A stretch of 64,000 bases of DNA from Orientallactaga sibirica (lineage: Eukaryota; Chordata; Mammalia; Rodentia; Dipodidae). The notes under the pieces are model-generated. The model had not been told where the DNA came from. It saw only the letters and a list, made by a program, of their open reading frames with translations, and searched no databases. Of this stretch, positions 1 through 53,778 are shown in pieces. Location of the stretch: the NCBI GenBank assembly GCA_036365145.1, contig JAEOAD010002279.1, positions 1,856,001-1,920,000 on the forward strand, in the 5' to 3' direction. The stretch's first letter is position 1, and each line of letters starts with the position of its first letter. The position numbers and the translations under genes are program-made.

Positions 1-80
1 CAGGTACTAAGCACTCGCTGTCTTCATCTTACAGGTGATAGTCTTGGAAAAATAATGTAATTTGGTGACAACATTGCGTC

Positions 81-421
81 TGTTGCAGTCAGGTTGGCAC
101 TGCCACCAGAAATCACCCGACCAAGAACAGCTTGTGGGAAACAAAAAAAGAGGTTTATTTTTGCTTACAGGCTTACACTCCACGATGGCAGGGAAAACGA
201 TGGCATGAGCAGAGGGTGGACATCACCTCCTGGCCAACATCACATGGACAACAGCAACAGGAGAGTGTGCCCAACACTGGCATGGGGACACTGGCTATAA
301 CACCCATAAACCTGCCCCCAACAATACACCGCCTCCAGGAGGTGTGAATTCCCAAATGGCCATCAGCTGGAAACCTAGCATTCAGAACACCTAAGTTTAT
401 GGGGGACACCTGAATCAAACA
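81..421 (-). mobile_element. MaLR-like solo LTR
   Basis: Reads TGTTTGATTCAGGTG... on the minus strand and ends ...GACTGCAACA, with AATAAA near its 3' end. It is homologous to 39442-39758 (shared GTGTTTGGCACACTCTCCTG-type core). Confidence 0.75.
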
Positions 422-790
422 TCACACCATCCTTTCTCTAGCCCAGCCTCGTGTATTGCACGTCACCTCTCCTTCCAAGGCCTCACCCAGCATTCATTCT
501 TCTATGGGTGGCACATTTGTTTCTTAACTCTGACTAATGCTCTTCGAACTTCAATCAGTTGATCCCCCCACACTCGCCGCAAATGAGGAAAGCACTTCCA
601 AGAGTCGCCAGCACTTGGTGCCTGCCTTAGAATTCACCCACTTTGTCTCTCACATCACAGGCGGGTGCAATGATGCCCCAGTGCAAGCTGGGACTGAAAT
701 GTACAATAGCAACCCCGAGTCTGCTCGTGGACACTTAGGGAAACACTTCCAGGGCTTTGTCATGGATTGTGCCATTTCAAAATTGCTTCT

Positions 791-1678
791 GGGGCTGGAG
801 AGATGGCTTAGCGGTCAAGGTGCTTGCCTACAAAGCCAAAGGACCCACGTTCGATTCCCCAGTACCCAGGTAAGCCAGATGCACAGGGGGTGCATGTGTC
901 CAGAGTTTGTTTGCAGTGGCTGGAGGCCCTGGTGCTCCCATTCTCTCTGTCTCCAATCTCTCTCTCTCTCTCTGTGGGTCTCCTTCTGTTCCCATTCCCG
1001 GGGTCGTTGGCCACCGACGTCCCAGGTGAGCTGCAGGGTCATCTGGCTGGGTGGGTGAGTGAGTAGGAACACATTACAGGGCAATGAGCACCCGGGAGAC
1101 CATCTGATGGACAGCACTCGTTTATTCAAAGGGGGGGTGGGTTTATAAACACTTGGGGAAGGTTGAGGCACGTACAGACTGAATGGCAATTGGATGCATA
1201 GTTTATGGGCTGTTATCTAGATAGAGGAAGGATTAGTAACTTCAAAGCTATGGGGGAAGGATAAGGGAAGGTAGGGGGAAGGGCGGAAGAGATTAACAGG
1301 AGGCTGTGACTTCAGAACTGTGGGGGGTGAGAAGGCTACGTGACTTTAGCCACATGAGGGTCTCTTGGGCAGCTAGCTACAGGTCAGGAACTGTGGGGGG
1401 CAAAGTCTGACTTATGGAATGGTCAGAGCTTTTCGGATCTAGGGGGAGCGCCTTGTCAGTTCTGCCTACTCTGGGCGATGACAGCTCACTGCCCCCTACA
1501 ACATAGGGAAGGCAATCACCGTCGCCAGGGACCCCTGACAGAGGGCCAGCTGTGACCCTACAGCCCAGGGCCCCTGACCATGTCCAATAGTTCAGGCCAG
1601 CCTCCTCACAGGACCAGCCTGTTACTAGCAAAGCCCAACATCTCTCCTTGTAAATAAATTAATTTAATTAAATTTTTA
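791..1678 (+). mobile_element. tRNA-headed SINE interrupted by LTR 973-1640
   Basis: Head with pol III A box (TGGCTTAGCGG) and B box (GTTCGATTCC), CT tract, then after the LTR the A/T tail. TSD AAAATTGCTTCTG at both ends (778 and 1679). Confidence 0.85.
973..1640 (-). mobile_element. ERVK-like solo LTR inserted in a SINE
   Basis: Minus-strand ends TGTTGGGCTTTG and GACCCACA; 668 bases, with AATAAACGAG as the poly(A) signal. It is flanked by a possible 6-base TSD (TCTCTC at 967-972 and 1641-1646), though this lies in a CT tract. It splits the tail of the SINE at 791. The IAP-like ends suggest a class II retrovirus. No internal genes are present. Confidence 0.75.
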
Positions 1679-1815
1679 AAAATTGCTTCTGTGAGAGCTT
1701 TCCATTAGGGCCCCCTTGAAATGTGGGGAGATGACAGAAGGACCTGCGAACTGTCTGGTACGATGGAAAGATGGAGGTGGAATACCCATCCATCCACGCT
1801 CAAATCACAACACTT

Positions 1816-2028
1816 GGGCTGGGGAGATGGCTCAGCGGTTAAGATGCTTGCCTGCAAAGCCAAAGGACCCAGGTTCAATTCCCCAGGACCCACGTAAGCA
1901 AGATGCACAAGGTGGCGCACGCATCCGGAGTTCATCTGCAGTGTCTGGAGGCTCTGGCTCAGCCGTTCTCTCTCTCTGTGCCTCTCTGCCTCTTTCTTTC
2001 TCTCTCTCAAATAAATAAATCAAAATAA
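1816..2028 (+). mobile_element. tRNA-headed SINE, short form
   Basis: Full length: head, GATGCACAAGGTGGCGCA core, CT tract, AAATAAATAAAT tail. Confidence 0.9.
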
Positions 2029-2359
2029 GAATTTTTTTTTTTTTAATCTCACAAAGCTTGACTGCCGAGGCAGGGGTGATGCCTTCCTTAGCTGAACACA
2101 GCTCTGGGAGAAGAACCACTGTCTGGTCTCTGTGACGTAGATTGTGAGATAGGTGGTAGGTAGAGGGCAGAGGTGTGTCCTCAGCTCCACACAGGTGTGA
2201 GTAACGCCAACTGATCTTCACACAGTCCAGCAGAGGTCAAAGTCTTCACTCCCCACTGCGGTCAGGGTCCTTGTGTATTTCCTCCTAAATACAGTGACAG
2301 AAACAACATCACCACAGTAACACATTTTTGGATAATGATCCTCTTACAGTTACTGTTTT

Positions 2360-2594
2360 TTTAATATTTATTTTTTAAATTTTACTTATTTATTTGCAAT
2401 CAGAAAGAGAGAGAGAGATAGAAGAGAGAGAGAGACAGAAAGAATGGGCATGCCAGGGCCTTTAGCCACTGCAAACGAACTCCAGATGCATGCACCCCCT
2501 TGTACATCTGGCTTACGTGGATCCTGGGGAATCAAACCTGGGTCCTTTGGCTTTGCAGGCAAACACCTTAACCACTTAGCCATTTCTCCAGCCC
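2360..2594 (-). mobile_element. tRNA-headed SINE
   Basis: First of three minus-strand copies stacked end to end. Confidence 0.9.
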
Positions 2595-2605
2595 TATTGT
2601 TGTTT

Positions 2606-2823
2606 TTTTTTTTTTAAGATTTTATTTTTATTTATGTATTAGAGACAGAGAGAGGGAGAGAGAATGAGCATACCAGGGCCTCCAGCCACTGCATATGAAC
2701 TCCAGACACATGCGCCCCCTTGTGCATCTGGCTTACATGGGTCCTGGGGAATTGAACCTGAGTCCTTTGGTTTCACAGGCAAACGCCTTAACCACTTAAC
2801 GGCCTAAGCCATTTCTCCAGCCC
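2606..2823 (-). mobile_element. tRNA-headed SINE
   Basis: Second of the stack. CTATTGTT follows both this copy and the previous one, so it entered the same target. Confidence 0.9.
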
Positions 2824-2835
2824 TATTGTTTATAT

Positions 2836-3052
2836 TTTTATTTTTATTTTTTTGAGAGAGAGAGAGAATGGGTGTGCCAGGGCCTTCAGCCACTGCAAAT
2901 GAACTCCAGGCGCGTGCGCCCCTTTGTGCATATATGCGACATTGCATGCTTGCATCACTGTGCGTCTGGCTACATGGGACCTGGAGATGTGAAACGCAAA
3001 TTCTTAGGCTTCACAGGCAAGCACCTTAACCACTAAGCCATTGCTCCAGCCT
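2836..3052 (-). mobile_element. tRNA-headed SINE, long form
   Basis: Third of the stack. Has the additional GCGACATTGCATGCTTGC segment of the long subfamily. Confidence 0.85.
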
Positions 3053-3163
3053 CAATTCCCATTTTGTGTAATGCCTGTTTGTGTAGCATTTCCATATGAA
3101 GTGTCTCGTCTGATTCTCCCAACTCAGAAATTTTTGTCTGAGAATATAGAATCAGAAATCTCA

Positions 3164-3390
3164 AGGCTGGAGAGATGGTTCATCAGCAAAAGGCACTTGC
3201 TTGCAAAGCCCAAAGGCCCAGGATCTATTTTCCAGCACTCAAATAAAGCCAGGTTCGCCAAGTGGTACATGCGTTTGGAGTTCGTTTGCAGTGGCAAGAG
3301 GCTCTGGCATGCCCATGCTCCCCTCCCTCCCTCCCTCCCTCCCTCCCTCCCTGTCTGTCTGTCTGTCTGTCTCTAAATAAATAAACTACT
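3164..3390 (+). mobile_element. tRNA-headed SINE, diverged
   Basis: Head GGCTGGAGAGATGGTTCATC; CCCT and CTGT tetranucleotide tail before AAATAAATAAA. Confidence 0.8.
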
Positions 3391-4400
3391 TAAATAAATA
3401 GTATACAGGATGACTTAGAAAGGAAATACATTGGTACCTGCCAGACAAGGTTCAAAATGCCAGGAATATTTATATTCCTGCACTGTTGACCATAGCTCTG
3501 TGAGGTGAGCACTATTGTTACCTGTAGGCAGGCTTGGTGCTTGCCCTGGTCACCCAGCTAGTGAATCATACAAGAAGAATTGGAACCCATTGGGCTGGCC
3601 TCTTGAGAATCACTTAGCTAGAAAGACGCAAAAAGGGTCTCATCCGACTCCAGACCTGCGGGTAGTTAGTTAAAACAGAACATCTGCATTCACTTATTGA
3701 ATCTTCACGATCTTCAGGGAAAGAAACTGAGGCACCGTAGGACACAGAGGCAAAGTAACTGGTCTGTTAGCCCATAAGTGGCTGATGAAAATCTTTGGTC
3801 CCTGGCAGCGTGAACCTGTCAGCCACAGTGCTGACGGCCTGACTATCAGCTGCTTGTACTGCTGTTAAAGTTGAGCGCACCGTCACTTAAGAACGAAGAG
3901 CAAAATGACTACAATTTTCCCCCTTGGGGTTGGTTGGCAGCGTCACAGGCATGTTCCCGCCTGTGCAAAGCCTGTGTTTGCTTTGCTGAGCTCTTTGCTG
4001 GGAGCCGACAGAACGCAGTGAGGGCGGCCCTCACTGAACAGGCTTCCCATGCGTCCGTGAGTCCTGCCGGAGCCCCTGTCACATCCACACGACATGAGGA
4101 CAGGCACAGGTGGCATGCAGGCCTGGAGGACACTGGCAGAGGCTTGTCTTCTGTGTACAGCCCTGGGTTGTCTCCATTTGCCAGGTTCAAGGTAAGCGGC
4201 GGGTATAAACGGGTCCCTGTGCAATTACCTGACAGGAGGGCACCTGGAGCCTCATAATGCACATGGACTTTGGTCACGTGTCCATGGGAAAAGGAGCAAT
4301 GGGCATGTGTCTGGCAAAATAATAACAACCCCCCCCCTCGAATTAATATGGAACCAACCAAGTGGCCAACTCTGACTGGCTTAAGAACGGACATATTTAA

Positions 4401-4620
4401 TATTTTTTTAATTTTTATTTATTTATTTGAGAGAGATACAGAAATAGGCAGGTGTGGGGCGGGGAGAATGGGCACTCCAGGGCCTCCAGCCACTGCAAAT
4501 GAACTCCAAGTGTGTACATCCCCTTGTGCGTCTGATTTTCATGGGTCCTGGGGAGTCGAACCTGAGTCCTTTGGCTTTGCAAGCAGGCGCCTTAACTGCT
4601 AAGCCATCTCTCCAGCCCCC
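4401..4620 (-). mobile_element. tRNA-headed SINE
   Basis: Complete, with TSD AAGAACGGACATATTTAA / AAGAACTGACATATTTAA. Confidence 0.9.
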
Positions 4621-4843
4621 AAGAACTGACATATTTAAATGTACGTTTGGCTGTTCAGAGAAAGAACAAGATGCATGTTTTGTATCCTGAACAAAGCTTT
4701 GGTCTGACTCCATATGCAAAAGAAGGTTTGATGTATGTGAAAGGAATTTGTGTGAATGATGTAAATATGTGGTAGCGACTTACTCCATGGTCAGCCAGGT
4801 TTTAGCTTTTTGGAGTGAATCACTCTCTCTCCTTTCCTCAACA

Positions 4844-4847
<4 letters not shown>

Positions 4848-4912
<65 letters not shown>

Positions 4913-4925
4913 GGAGGGAGAGAGA
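4848..4925. repeat. CA then GA microsatellite
   Basis: About 20 CA units, then GA units with two GGGA variants. Confidence 0.95.
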
Positions 4926-5544
4926 AATGTTTGTTCCCGCAGTTAAATACTGTATTTATTTAACTCTCTGTAAATGGAATGTAAAAATGCTAAAGGAAAT
5001 ATCTTACCAGCGGCTCAAAGCTGGGTTCTGGCGCAGTGTTCTGCTTCTTGGCAATCTGAAGACCCCTCTTGTGCCCAAGAAGCACACACCGTGAGGTGCT
5101 GAAGTGCTTGAGTAGCCTACACGGGAAGAGACACTGGGAGGTCTTTCCTTTTCCTTACTGCCAAACTGCCCTCCAGGCCCAGCCGCTCAGCAGTGTGAGC
5201 AGCGTCCCCTGCCTCGCTGGGCACTCATCCCCCATTAGGCACCACTGCTGAGAGCCGGGCTGTGAATCTTTACTACCGACCACACACCAGTATCGACCAT
5301 TAGGCTCAGCACGACTCTCTTAACTTGGTCCAGAGCTGAACTGCACCACCAAGGCCTTCTTTGTCCTGTCTTGTGTGCACGAGAAGCCTGCAGGGCCCCC
5401 AGGGAATTATGGGCCTGGAGTGATAAACAAGGAGCCAGGCACAGGGCCAGGCTATAAGCAAGGGAGGGAGAGAGCAGATCTCCCAGAAAGAGGGCCTGGC
5501 ATAGGGGACAGAGGGCACACCAGGCCGTGGGAGCAGCAAGGAGG

Positions 5545-5554
5545 TGTGTGTGTG

Positions 5555-5609
<55 letters not shown>
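5545..5609. repeat. GT/GA microsatellite
   Basis: Short GTGTGT followed by about 26 GA units. Confidence 0.95.
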
Positions 5610-5610
<1 letters not shown>

Positions 5611-6130
5611 TAGCTTGTCCCAGAGGTTTTGGTACAGTTCATGACTATGACTGCAGAGATGGTGAGCTAAGAGCAAGCAGCCCTGGAGGTTAAACCCTGT
5701 CACTGGGATGGGAAGACACTGAAGGTCTGAGATATGGATCTAGCAGTAGAGGACTCATGTGACAGGAAGTTCCCTTTGAAGTAGGGGGGGTGGGTTCCTG
5801 GGGCTTGCCAGAATACAGGCTGGACAAACCTCACGGATATGTCATCCAGGAGCTGGGGTGGGCAAGGACTCTTGTTTTCACTCTGTGGAAGGGCTGAGTG
5901 ACTCTCCGAGGACGATGGAGTGACTCGGGTTCAGTGAGTCTCCAACTCGTGCTTAATTCCAGGCTTAATAGATTACTCTCCACCCAGGGTTCCCAGACGC
6001 CAATCCCAAGGGGAGCATGCATCTGAATTTCAGACACCAGAGCTGAAGAAGGGAACTCTGTTCAGAAACAGAAAATGTCCTAATCCTTCCTATGAACTAA
6101 GGCAGTTTTTTGTTTTTTTTAAATTTTATT

Positions 6131-6241
6131 TGGTTTTTCAAGGTAGGGTCTCACTCTAGCCCAGGCTGACCTGGAATTCACTATGTAGTCTCAGGGTGGC
6201 CTCGAACTCATGGCGATCCTCCTACCTCTGCCTCCCGAGCA
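6131..6241 (-). mobile_element. B1 SINE, 5' truncated
   Basis: Antisense B1 body (CACTCTAGCCCAGGCTGACC); the element stops before its GCCGGGCG head. Confidence 0.8.
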
Positions 6242-6507
6242 GTTGTTTTTTGTTTTTGATTTCATTTCCCTTCACTCTTGGCAATCCAGTGACATTGTCC
6301 GGTAGCCAGATTGATTATAACTGATTGTCACTCTGTGGCAGGCATTTGCTTCAACCCTACCGTTCTGCAGTTATACAGTTACACAGGGGAAGAACTCCGA
6401 GCTCACTCAGCATTGCATCTGTCTGGGCTGCTCAATACATAGCAGAATAAGGCTTTCACCAAGTTCTGGGGGGTGCAAATGTCTTTCTGCCTCTCACTGT
6501 ACCTTTT

Positions 6508-6667
6508 TTTTTTTTTTTTTTTTTGGTTTTGCGAGGTAGGGTCTCACTCTGGTCCAGGCTGACCTGGAATTCACTATGTAGTCTCAGGGTGGCCTCGAAC
6601 TCTCGGCGATCCTCCCACCTCTGCCTCCCGAGTGCTGGGATTAAAGGCGTGCGCCACCACGCCCGGC
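6508..6667 (-). mobile_element. B1 SINE
   Basis: Full length with TSD TCACTGTACCTTTT on both sides. Confidence 0.9.
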
Positions 6668-7519
6668 TCACTGTACCTTTTATGTACACCTATGCCTCAC
6701 CTCACCTGCTGGACCTTCAGCTATTCCCAGGGTCTCTAAGACCATACGTGTGCTACCTTGAGATGTTGCTTTGATTGGCAGAGAGACGAGAGATGGGAAA
6801 ACCTGCCCTCCCTCCCCCCAAGAAGCTGCCCCTTCCAGCAAAGTGGCAGTCGCTGACGGCTAAGGGACGTAGCTGCCTAAAGAGTCGTATGTGACAAGGA
6901 AGTTGTTGTGTCAGTACATTTCTACGGGCAGCCAAAACACACGGATGCATCCCAATCTATAAAAGCTGATGGCTTGAAATTTACTGCTGACCCAATCCTA
7001 CTGTACTTGATGGCTCCATCTGTATTTTGCTCACAGATGACTCTTAGAAAGAAAGCGGGGGATCTGGACCCAGAGATATAAGTCGTAAGGCTGGCAGCCG
7101 CATTTTCTCTGCACCCCAAGGGAAAGCACACTGTTCCAGCCCTTCCATAGATTGTGTGCGTTTGCAGTCGCTGCTGTAAGAGTGTGGATAACAGCAGTCG
7201 CTGTGAAACACTCATAAAATATCCATGTCCCTCAAAATCATTAATGTCCTAGGACAGAGACGTGAATCTCTGTACACATCAGTGTGTTTTGCCCTTGGCA
7301 GCGGGCAGAAAGCACCCTGTGGAACAGTGGGCCCAGCCTAAAGAAAGCAATGTGGCATTTCACACATTAGCATGCAGACTGTGTGATGGACCCAGAAGGA
7401 CACACACAGATTCATGACAGTGTCCCCTCTGAAGAAAAGGGAAGGCCAGTGGGAGTGGGGCTGGTAGAAAACTCAGATGGTCAATTCATAGTGATTTTGT
7501 TATTGAAATTAAAAATACA

Positions 7520-7667
7520 GCCAGGCGTGGTGGCGCAAGCCTTTAATCTCAGCACTTGGGAGGCAGAGGTAGGAGGATTGCCATGAGTTCGAGGCCACCC
7601 TGAGACTACATAGTGAATTCCAGGTTAGCCTGGATCAGAGTGAGGCCCTACCTCGAAAAACCAAAAA

Positions 7668-7723
<56 letters not shown>
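7520..7723 (+). mobile_element. B1 SINE with GAAA microsatellite tail
   Basis: GCCAGGCGTGGTGG head to CTACCTCGAAAAACC, then about 13 GAAA units. Confidence 0.9.
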
Positions 7724-7898
7724 GGAAATACATTGTGGCAAACGATTAGCAATCGTCCATGTGGGGTGAGTCCATGAGTGTGTGCTTTTTAAAAATTCAT
7801 TTATTTATCTACTTCTTAAATTTAACACACAGGGTTTGGGCTTTGCCTCGTACACAGGGGCTTCATTATGACATTTCCGCACATGCTTATAATGTACT

Positions 7899-8380
7899 TG
7901 TGAGACAGGAAGTGAAGTGCCCAGTTCATGGCGCTCCCCCCCCCCGCCCCAGGCTACCAAAGAGTCCAGACACATATGCAAAAGCAAAGGGCTTTATTTC
8001 AGGCTTAAGCTCGGTCTCTTGACTTCACTGATGCAGTGGATTTGTGCAAGAGCCCCGAGCTGCTTTGGGAGACGCTTTATTGGGTTTAAACAAAGAGAAG
8101 GGAAATTCTAAATATGATTGGTTGACATTTACCATGAATTTACATGTTACAAGTTGATTGGTTATACAGCAGCTGAGGAACGTTAAGCAAACTTATCTGT
8201 AGATACAAAGCCAGAGGAATGTATAACAGCTGCTTCGTTTTGTCTAATTGGCTCATTATTTTGGGTTAGTGTGATTTTCCCAGTGACTGTTTGTTCTGAC
8301 TAACATTCTGGGAACCTAACCTGAGGCCTGCAAGGCAGCTGAAGCCTGTCATGGCGTTACTTTGGTTCTTGGGCCTTTCA
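7899..8380 (-). mobile_element. ERV solo LTR (left end approximate)
   Basis: On the minus strand starts TGAAAGGCCCAAG and shares AACGCCATGACAGGCTTCAG-like sequence with the LTR at 50744-51242. Contains several ATTGG/CCAAT boxes and AATAAAGCCC. Confidence 0.65.
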
Positions 8381-9732
8381 GAAGATATGGAGTTAAGTTG
8401 CCCCGTATCATTTGGGCACATTCGCCTCTTCTGTTATTCTTGCTCATCGACCTTCCCCATCAAAAGGTTTCTCAATGTCGAAACTCAAGCCAGTAGGTCA
8501 GTACGTCCTTGCGCTGTATTTGTTTAGAAACTTCTAGAGTGGAAGGGGCACGTCAAACCCCAATGGGAGGTGCCAGTTGGACCTGTCCTTCAAACGACTC
8601 CATGCCATGCCCAGGAATTAAAGCCACGACGTCCTGCTAGCCACTTCGTTTAGATTTGCATTTTGTAGAACTAATAAACCACAATGTAATTTCCAAATAT
8701 ACCATTTATCCGGCTGATTACTTCATTATATTGCCACCTCCTTAATGGAAAACTGGGTGCAAAAATGAGAGATCTGGTGGTTATAAAACTACATCTTTCC
8801 AAGTTAGCGTCTGTAAGCGATCGTCTTGCCCATTAGCAGGCTTTCAAATCTCCGAGAAGAAAATAATTGTGACTCTTAATAGCTTCTGTGCACATTAGTT
8901 ATCCACTCACTCTGTACCGTGGCCCTGAACCTTGGGTGGATAGTTGCAAAACAAAACAAAAAAAAAAAATCAACTCACAGTGTTACTGTTTTGTAGTTGA
9001 AATAGGAAGAGGGTACCCTGCAGAGCTGTCAGAGAAACCAACACGCGGACAATATTGTTTTGTCAAACCTGGGCAAATTAGCAGCCAGGCGCCCATTCTG
9101 AGGCCCCCCGCCGGTTGTCGCATCCTGCCTCAAAGTAACTTTCAAGTATCCACCTATGGTTTCTAGTAGAGTCTTTGACCTTTTGTTAAAGATCCGACTT
9201 CACTAGGCAATTGATTTTATTTTCTTTTTTTGCTGGTCTCTGGGGCGCTCACGGAAGTGGAGTTCACTGTAGTTAATATTAGCCTCATTTTAGGACTTTC
9301 TGCCAAGTGAGAATGTGTCGTTAATGGCTTTGTTTGGGGACGAGAGCCGGTGGAAACTTTAAGAGGTTCTCCCTAATGACTTAATTTTGGAACCAGCCAT
9401 GAGGAGGGGATGCCTGGGGTGGGGCAAATGGGCTAAAAGGCATAGCTGACAGGCAGACAGGCCTCAGAGCCACCCCCCCCCCCGCAAAGCCCCTCACACT
9501 GGTTGCTTAGCAGTGGTCATCTTTGGTCACGTGTGTCCAGGTGACAGTGTGCCATGGCCGCTTTCTAGCATTGCCGTGGGAAGAAATAAGGACGTGGGGT
9601 GTTACCTCGGACAGCCCTTAACGCAGATCACAAGTCCTCAGCAAGCCCTCACTCCCTCTGGTCTTCCCTTTCGAACACATTAATTACAGTGACTCTTGCG
9701 GGGAGCCCATGCAAATTTAAAATGTACAATAC

Positions 9733-9946
9733 GGGCTGGAGAGATGGCTTAGTGGTTAAGGCGTGTGCCTGCGAAGCCAAAGGACTCAGGTTCGAGTCCC
9801 CAGAACCCATGTAAGCCAGCTGCACAAGGTGGTGCATGAGTCTGGAGTTCATTTGCAGTGGCTGGAGGCCCAGGTGAGCCCATTCTTTCTCTCCCTCTCT
9901 CTTGGCCTCTCTCTCAAATAAATAAAATAAAATGAAATATTTTTTA
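9733..9946 (+). mobile_element. tRNA-headed SINE
   Basis: Full length; intact A and B boxes. Confidence 0.9.
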
Positions 9947-9961
9947 AAACCTTTTTAGAGG

Positions 9962-10190
9962 GGCCTGGAGAGATGGCTTAGCAGTTAAGCACTTACCTGT
10001 GAAGCCTAAGGACCCAGGTTCAAGGCTCAATTCCCCAGGACCCACGTAAGCTAGATACACAAGGTGGCGCATGCTTCTGGAGTTTGTTTGCAGGGGCTGC
10101 AGGCCCTGGCGTGCCCATTCTCTATCTATCTGCCTCTTTCTCTCTCTCCATCTGTCACTCTCAAATAAATAAATAATAATAAAATAAGAA
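9962..10190 (+). mobile_element. tRNA-headed SINE
   Basis: Starts 15 bases after the preceding SINE tail; GAGGCTCAATTCC subfamily variant between the boxes. Confidence 0.9.
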
Positions 10191-10363
10191 AAAAACTCCA
10201 CCTTTCCCAATCCTTCTCCTGTCCTCTCGCCACTGCCCATGCAGTCAGGAGGGTGCCAGCAGCCACCTAAAGACTTTCCTCCCTCTAACACTCTTCTGCC
10301 CCATTCATTTACAGATCATTTTCAATCCCTTCCTCCTGAGAACGGCCTTCCCCACTCCTCCCT

Positions 10364-10367
<4 letters not shown>

Positions 10368-10419
<52 letters not shown>

Positions 10420-10424
10420 TCCCA
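10368..10424. repeat. CT microsatellite
   Basis: About 25 CT units with one GTCT variant. Confidence 0.95.
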
Positions 10425-10747
10425 GCTTCTACCTAGCTATCAGGCTCTCCTAACTCCCTCCAGGCCTGCACATATCCTCAAGCCCATGGGTGAGGCCTGT
10501 ATGCTTCAAAATATTCAAAATATTGCCTACACAGTACAGCACCACCCTATAGCTAAGATGCACAGCACGTTTCTCGTTTCCTATCCCAAGATAGGCTGTG
10601 AGTTGCACACACCTCTGAATCCCCTGCAGCCTGACCGCCTCAATATTGCCCATTGGCAGCCAAAGTTTCATAGACTGTTAGCATGTGGAGGAGTTGGAAA
10701 GACCATCTTGTGCAGATCTGTCTTTCTCCAGAGGGTAAAACGGAGAC

Positions 10748-10921
10748 GGCCGGGTGTGGTGGCGCACGCCTTTCATCCCAGCACTCGGGAAGCAGAGATA
10801 GGAGGATGGCCGCAAGTTCGAGGCTACCCTGAGATTGCATAGTTAATTCCAGGTCAGCCTGGGCCAGAGTGAGACCCTACCTCGGAAAAAAAAAAAAAAA
10901 AAGAAAAAGAAAAAGAAAAAA
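10748..10921 (+). mobile_element. B1 SINE
   Basis: GCCGGGTGTGG head, GAAAAA-rich tail. Confidence 0.9.
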
Positions 10922-11322
10922 CCTGGAGAACCAGAGATGGGGAGTGAACTGGGGAGATTCACATCTAGCTGTGATTGCTTGAGTTTTCAATATGTCTATA
11001 ATATATCTATAATCCCTCAGTGTGTGTTAAGTGTTAGCCCATGGACGGTCCATTTGAACCCCAGAAATAGGCATGGGAGAGAGGTGTGATTGGGCCATCA
11101 TTTTGTTTGTTTGTTTCAAGGAGAAAAGGTTGAGAAATCAGAGTCCACCAAGCTGCCAGCAACTGTCTCCACTCCAAGTTCACTACTGTTCAAGTTCAAG
11201 TTCAAGTTCACACTTACTAGTCAAGACATCAGGCACTTCCTTGGGGGAGGGGGTTCAGTAAATGTTTGATGAATTAACTGGTACAGGAAAGATAAACTGC
11301 ATGGCTTACATGACCAAGAAAC

Positions 11323-11345
11323 TATATATAAATATATAAATATAA

Positions 11346-11406
<61 letters not shown>

Positions 11407-11460
11407 TATACATATACATACATACACATATATGTATACATACATATATATATATTCATA
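11323..11460. repeat. AT-rich microsatellite
   Basis: TATAAA, TA and CATA runs, about 100 bases before exon 2. Confidence 0.95.
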
Positions 11461-11558
11461 TATTCAGTGGATGGATGAGTGGTGGGATACGTATGTAATT
11501 CTCTCCTGGTTCTTAAACTCTCTCTCTCTCTTTTTTGTTTTTCTGTGACCGCCCTCAG

Positions 11559-53158
<41,600 letters not shown>

Positions 53159-53350
53159 CGGTGGAAGTCTGCTCAGTTATGGACACGTACCGCACGCGCT
53201 CTGGCCACGCAGACTCAGCCAGGATGACACCCCCGCCCCGCCCAACGTGGGGCTCCCCACAGCAAATGGCAGGGCCATTCAGGCCCTTCAAAGTAAAGGT
53301 ACTAGTCTGTGTGATACGTGTAAATTTGAATAAATAGTTAAGTTGAACAA
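53159..53350 (+). other. C8B: C8B 3' untranslated region (end estimated)
   Basis: Short GC-moderate tail after the stop, with no repeats, ending a little after the AATAAA at 53329. The exact cleavage site is not determinable by eye. A GU-rich downstream element is plausible in the TCCTCGTT...GCATGTTTGT stretch. Confidence 0.7.
53329..53334 (+). promoter_or_regulatory. C8B: C8B polyadenylation signal AATAAA
   Basis: Canonical hexamer 171 bases past the stop, in single-copy sequence (TTTGAATAAATAG), unlike the many AATAAA strings in SINE tails. Confidence 0.75.
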
Positions 53351-53560
53351 CAACGTTAAGTTCCTCGTTATAAACAAAGCATGTTTGTAACCTTCTTACT
53401 GTCCACTCTGCGATCTTAATTCTCTCCTCATGGAGTGCCGGCCCAGAGCTGCGTTAGGAGTTGGTCACCTTGAAACATCCTTTAGCAGATAGTAGTTGCC
53501 TAACAATGAGTCTGTGAATAGACATGAAGTTGCTCTTGCCTTGAAAAGCACCCAGGTGTA

Positions 53561-53778
53561 GGGCTGGAGATATGGCTTAGCGGTCAAGGTGCATGCCTGC
53601 AAAACCTAAGGATCCAGGTTCGATTCTCCAGGTCCCACGTAAGCCAGATGCACATGGTGGCACATGCGTCTGGAGTTTGTTTGCAGTGGCTGGAAGCCCT
53701 GGCACACCCATTCTCTCTCTCTATCTCTCGTTCCCTCTCCCTCTCTGTCTCTAATAAATAAATAGAAATAAATCTTTA
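53561..53778 (+). mobile_element. tRNA-headed SINE
   Basis: First of a three-element + stack downstream of the gene. Confidence 0.9.

Larger units (their letters stand above)
1..11558 (+). other. C8B: C8B intron 1, 3' part
   Basis: Sequence preceding exon 2. Besides the repeats listed separately, stretches without a recognised feature are 422-790, 3386-4382, 4924-5544, 5610-6120, 6668-7519, 8381-9732, 10421-10747 and 10922-11322. No exon with a signal peptide and a phase-2 donor was found, so exon 1 and the promoter are most likely upstream of base 1. If the intron is shorter than thought, some of this could be 5' flank. Confidence 0.7.

Noticed and set aside
824..1030. Hydrophobic leader-like open frame (SLSLSVGLLLF) before a gtgagc
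   Set aside because: It is the CT tract of a SINE joined to an ERV LTR end.
3871..4200. Possible exon 1 ending at a gtaagc donor (4192)
   Set aside because: No hydrophobic signal peptide precedes it and the frame does not match exon 2 as a secreted N-terminus.
4848..4925. Tandem direct repeats as a CRISPR-like array
   Set aside because: Simple CA/GA microsatellite in a vertebrate genome with no spacers.
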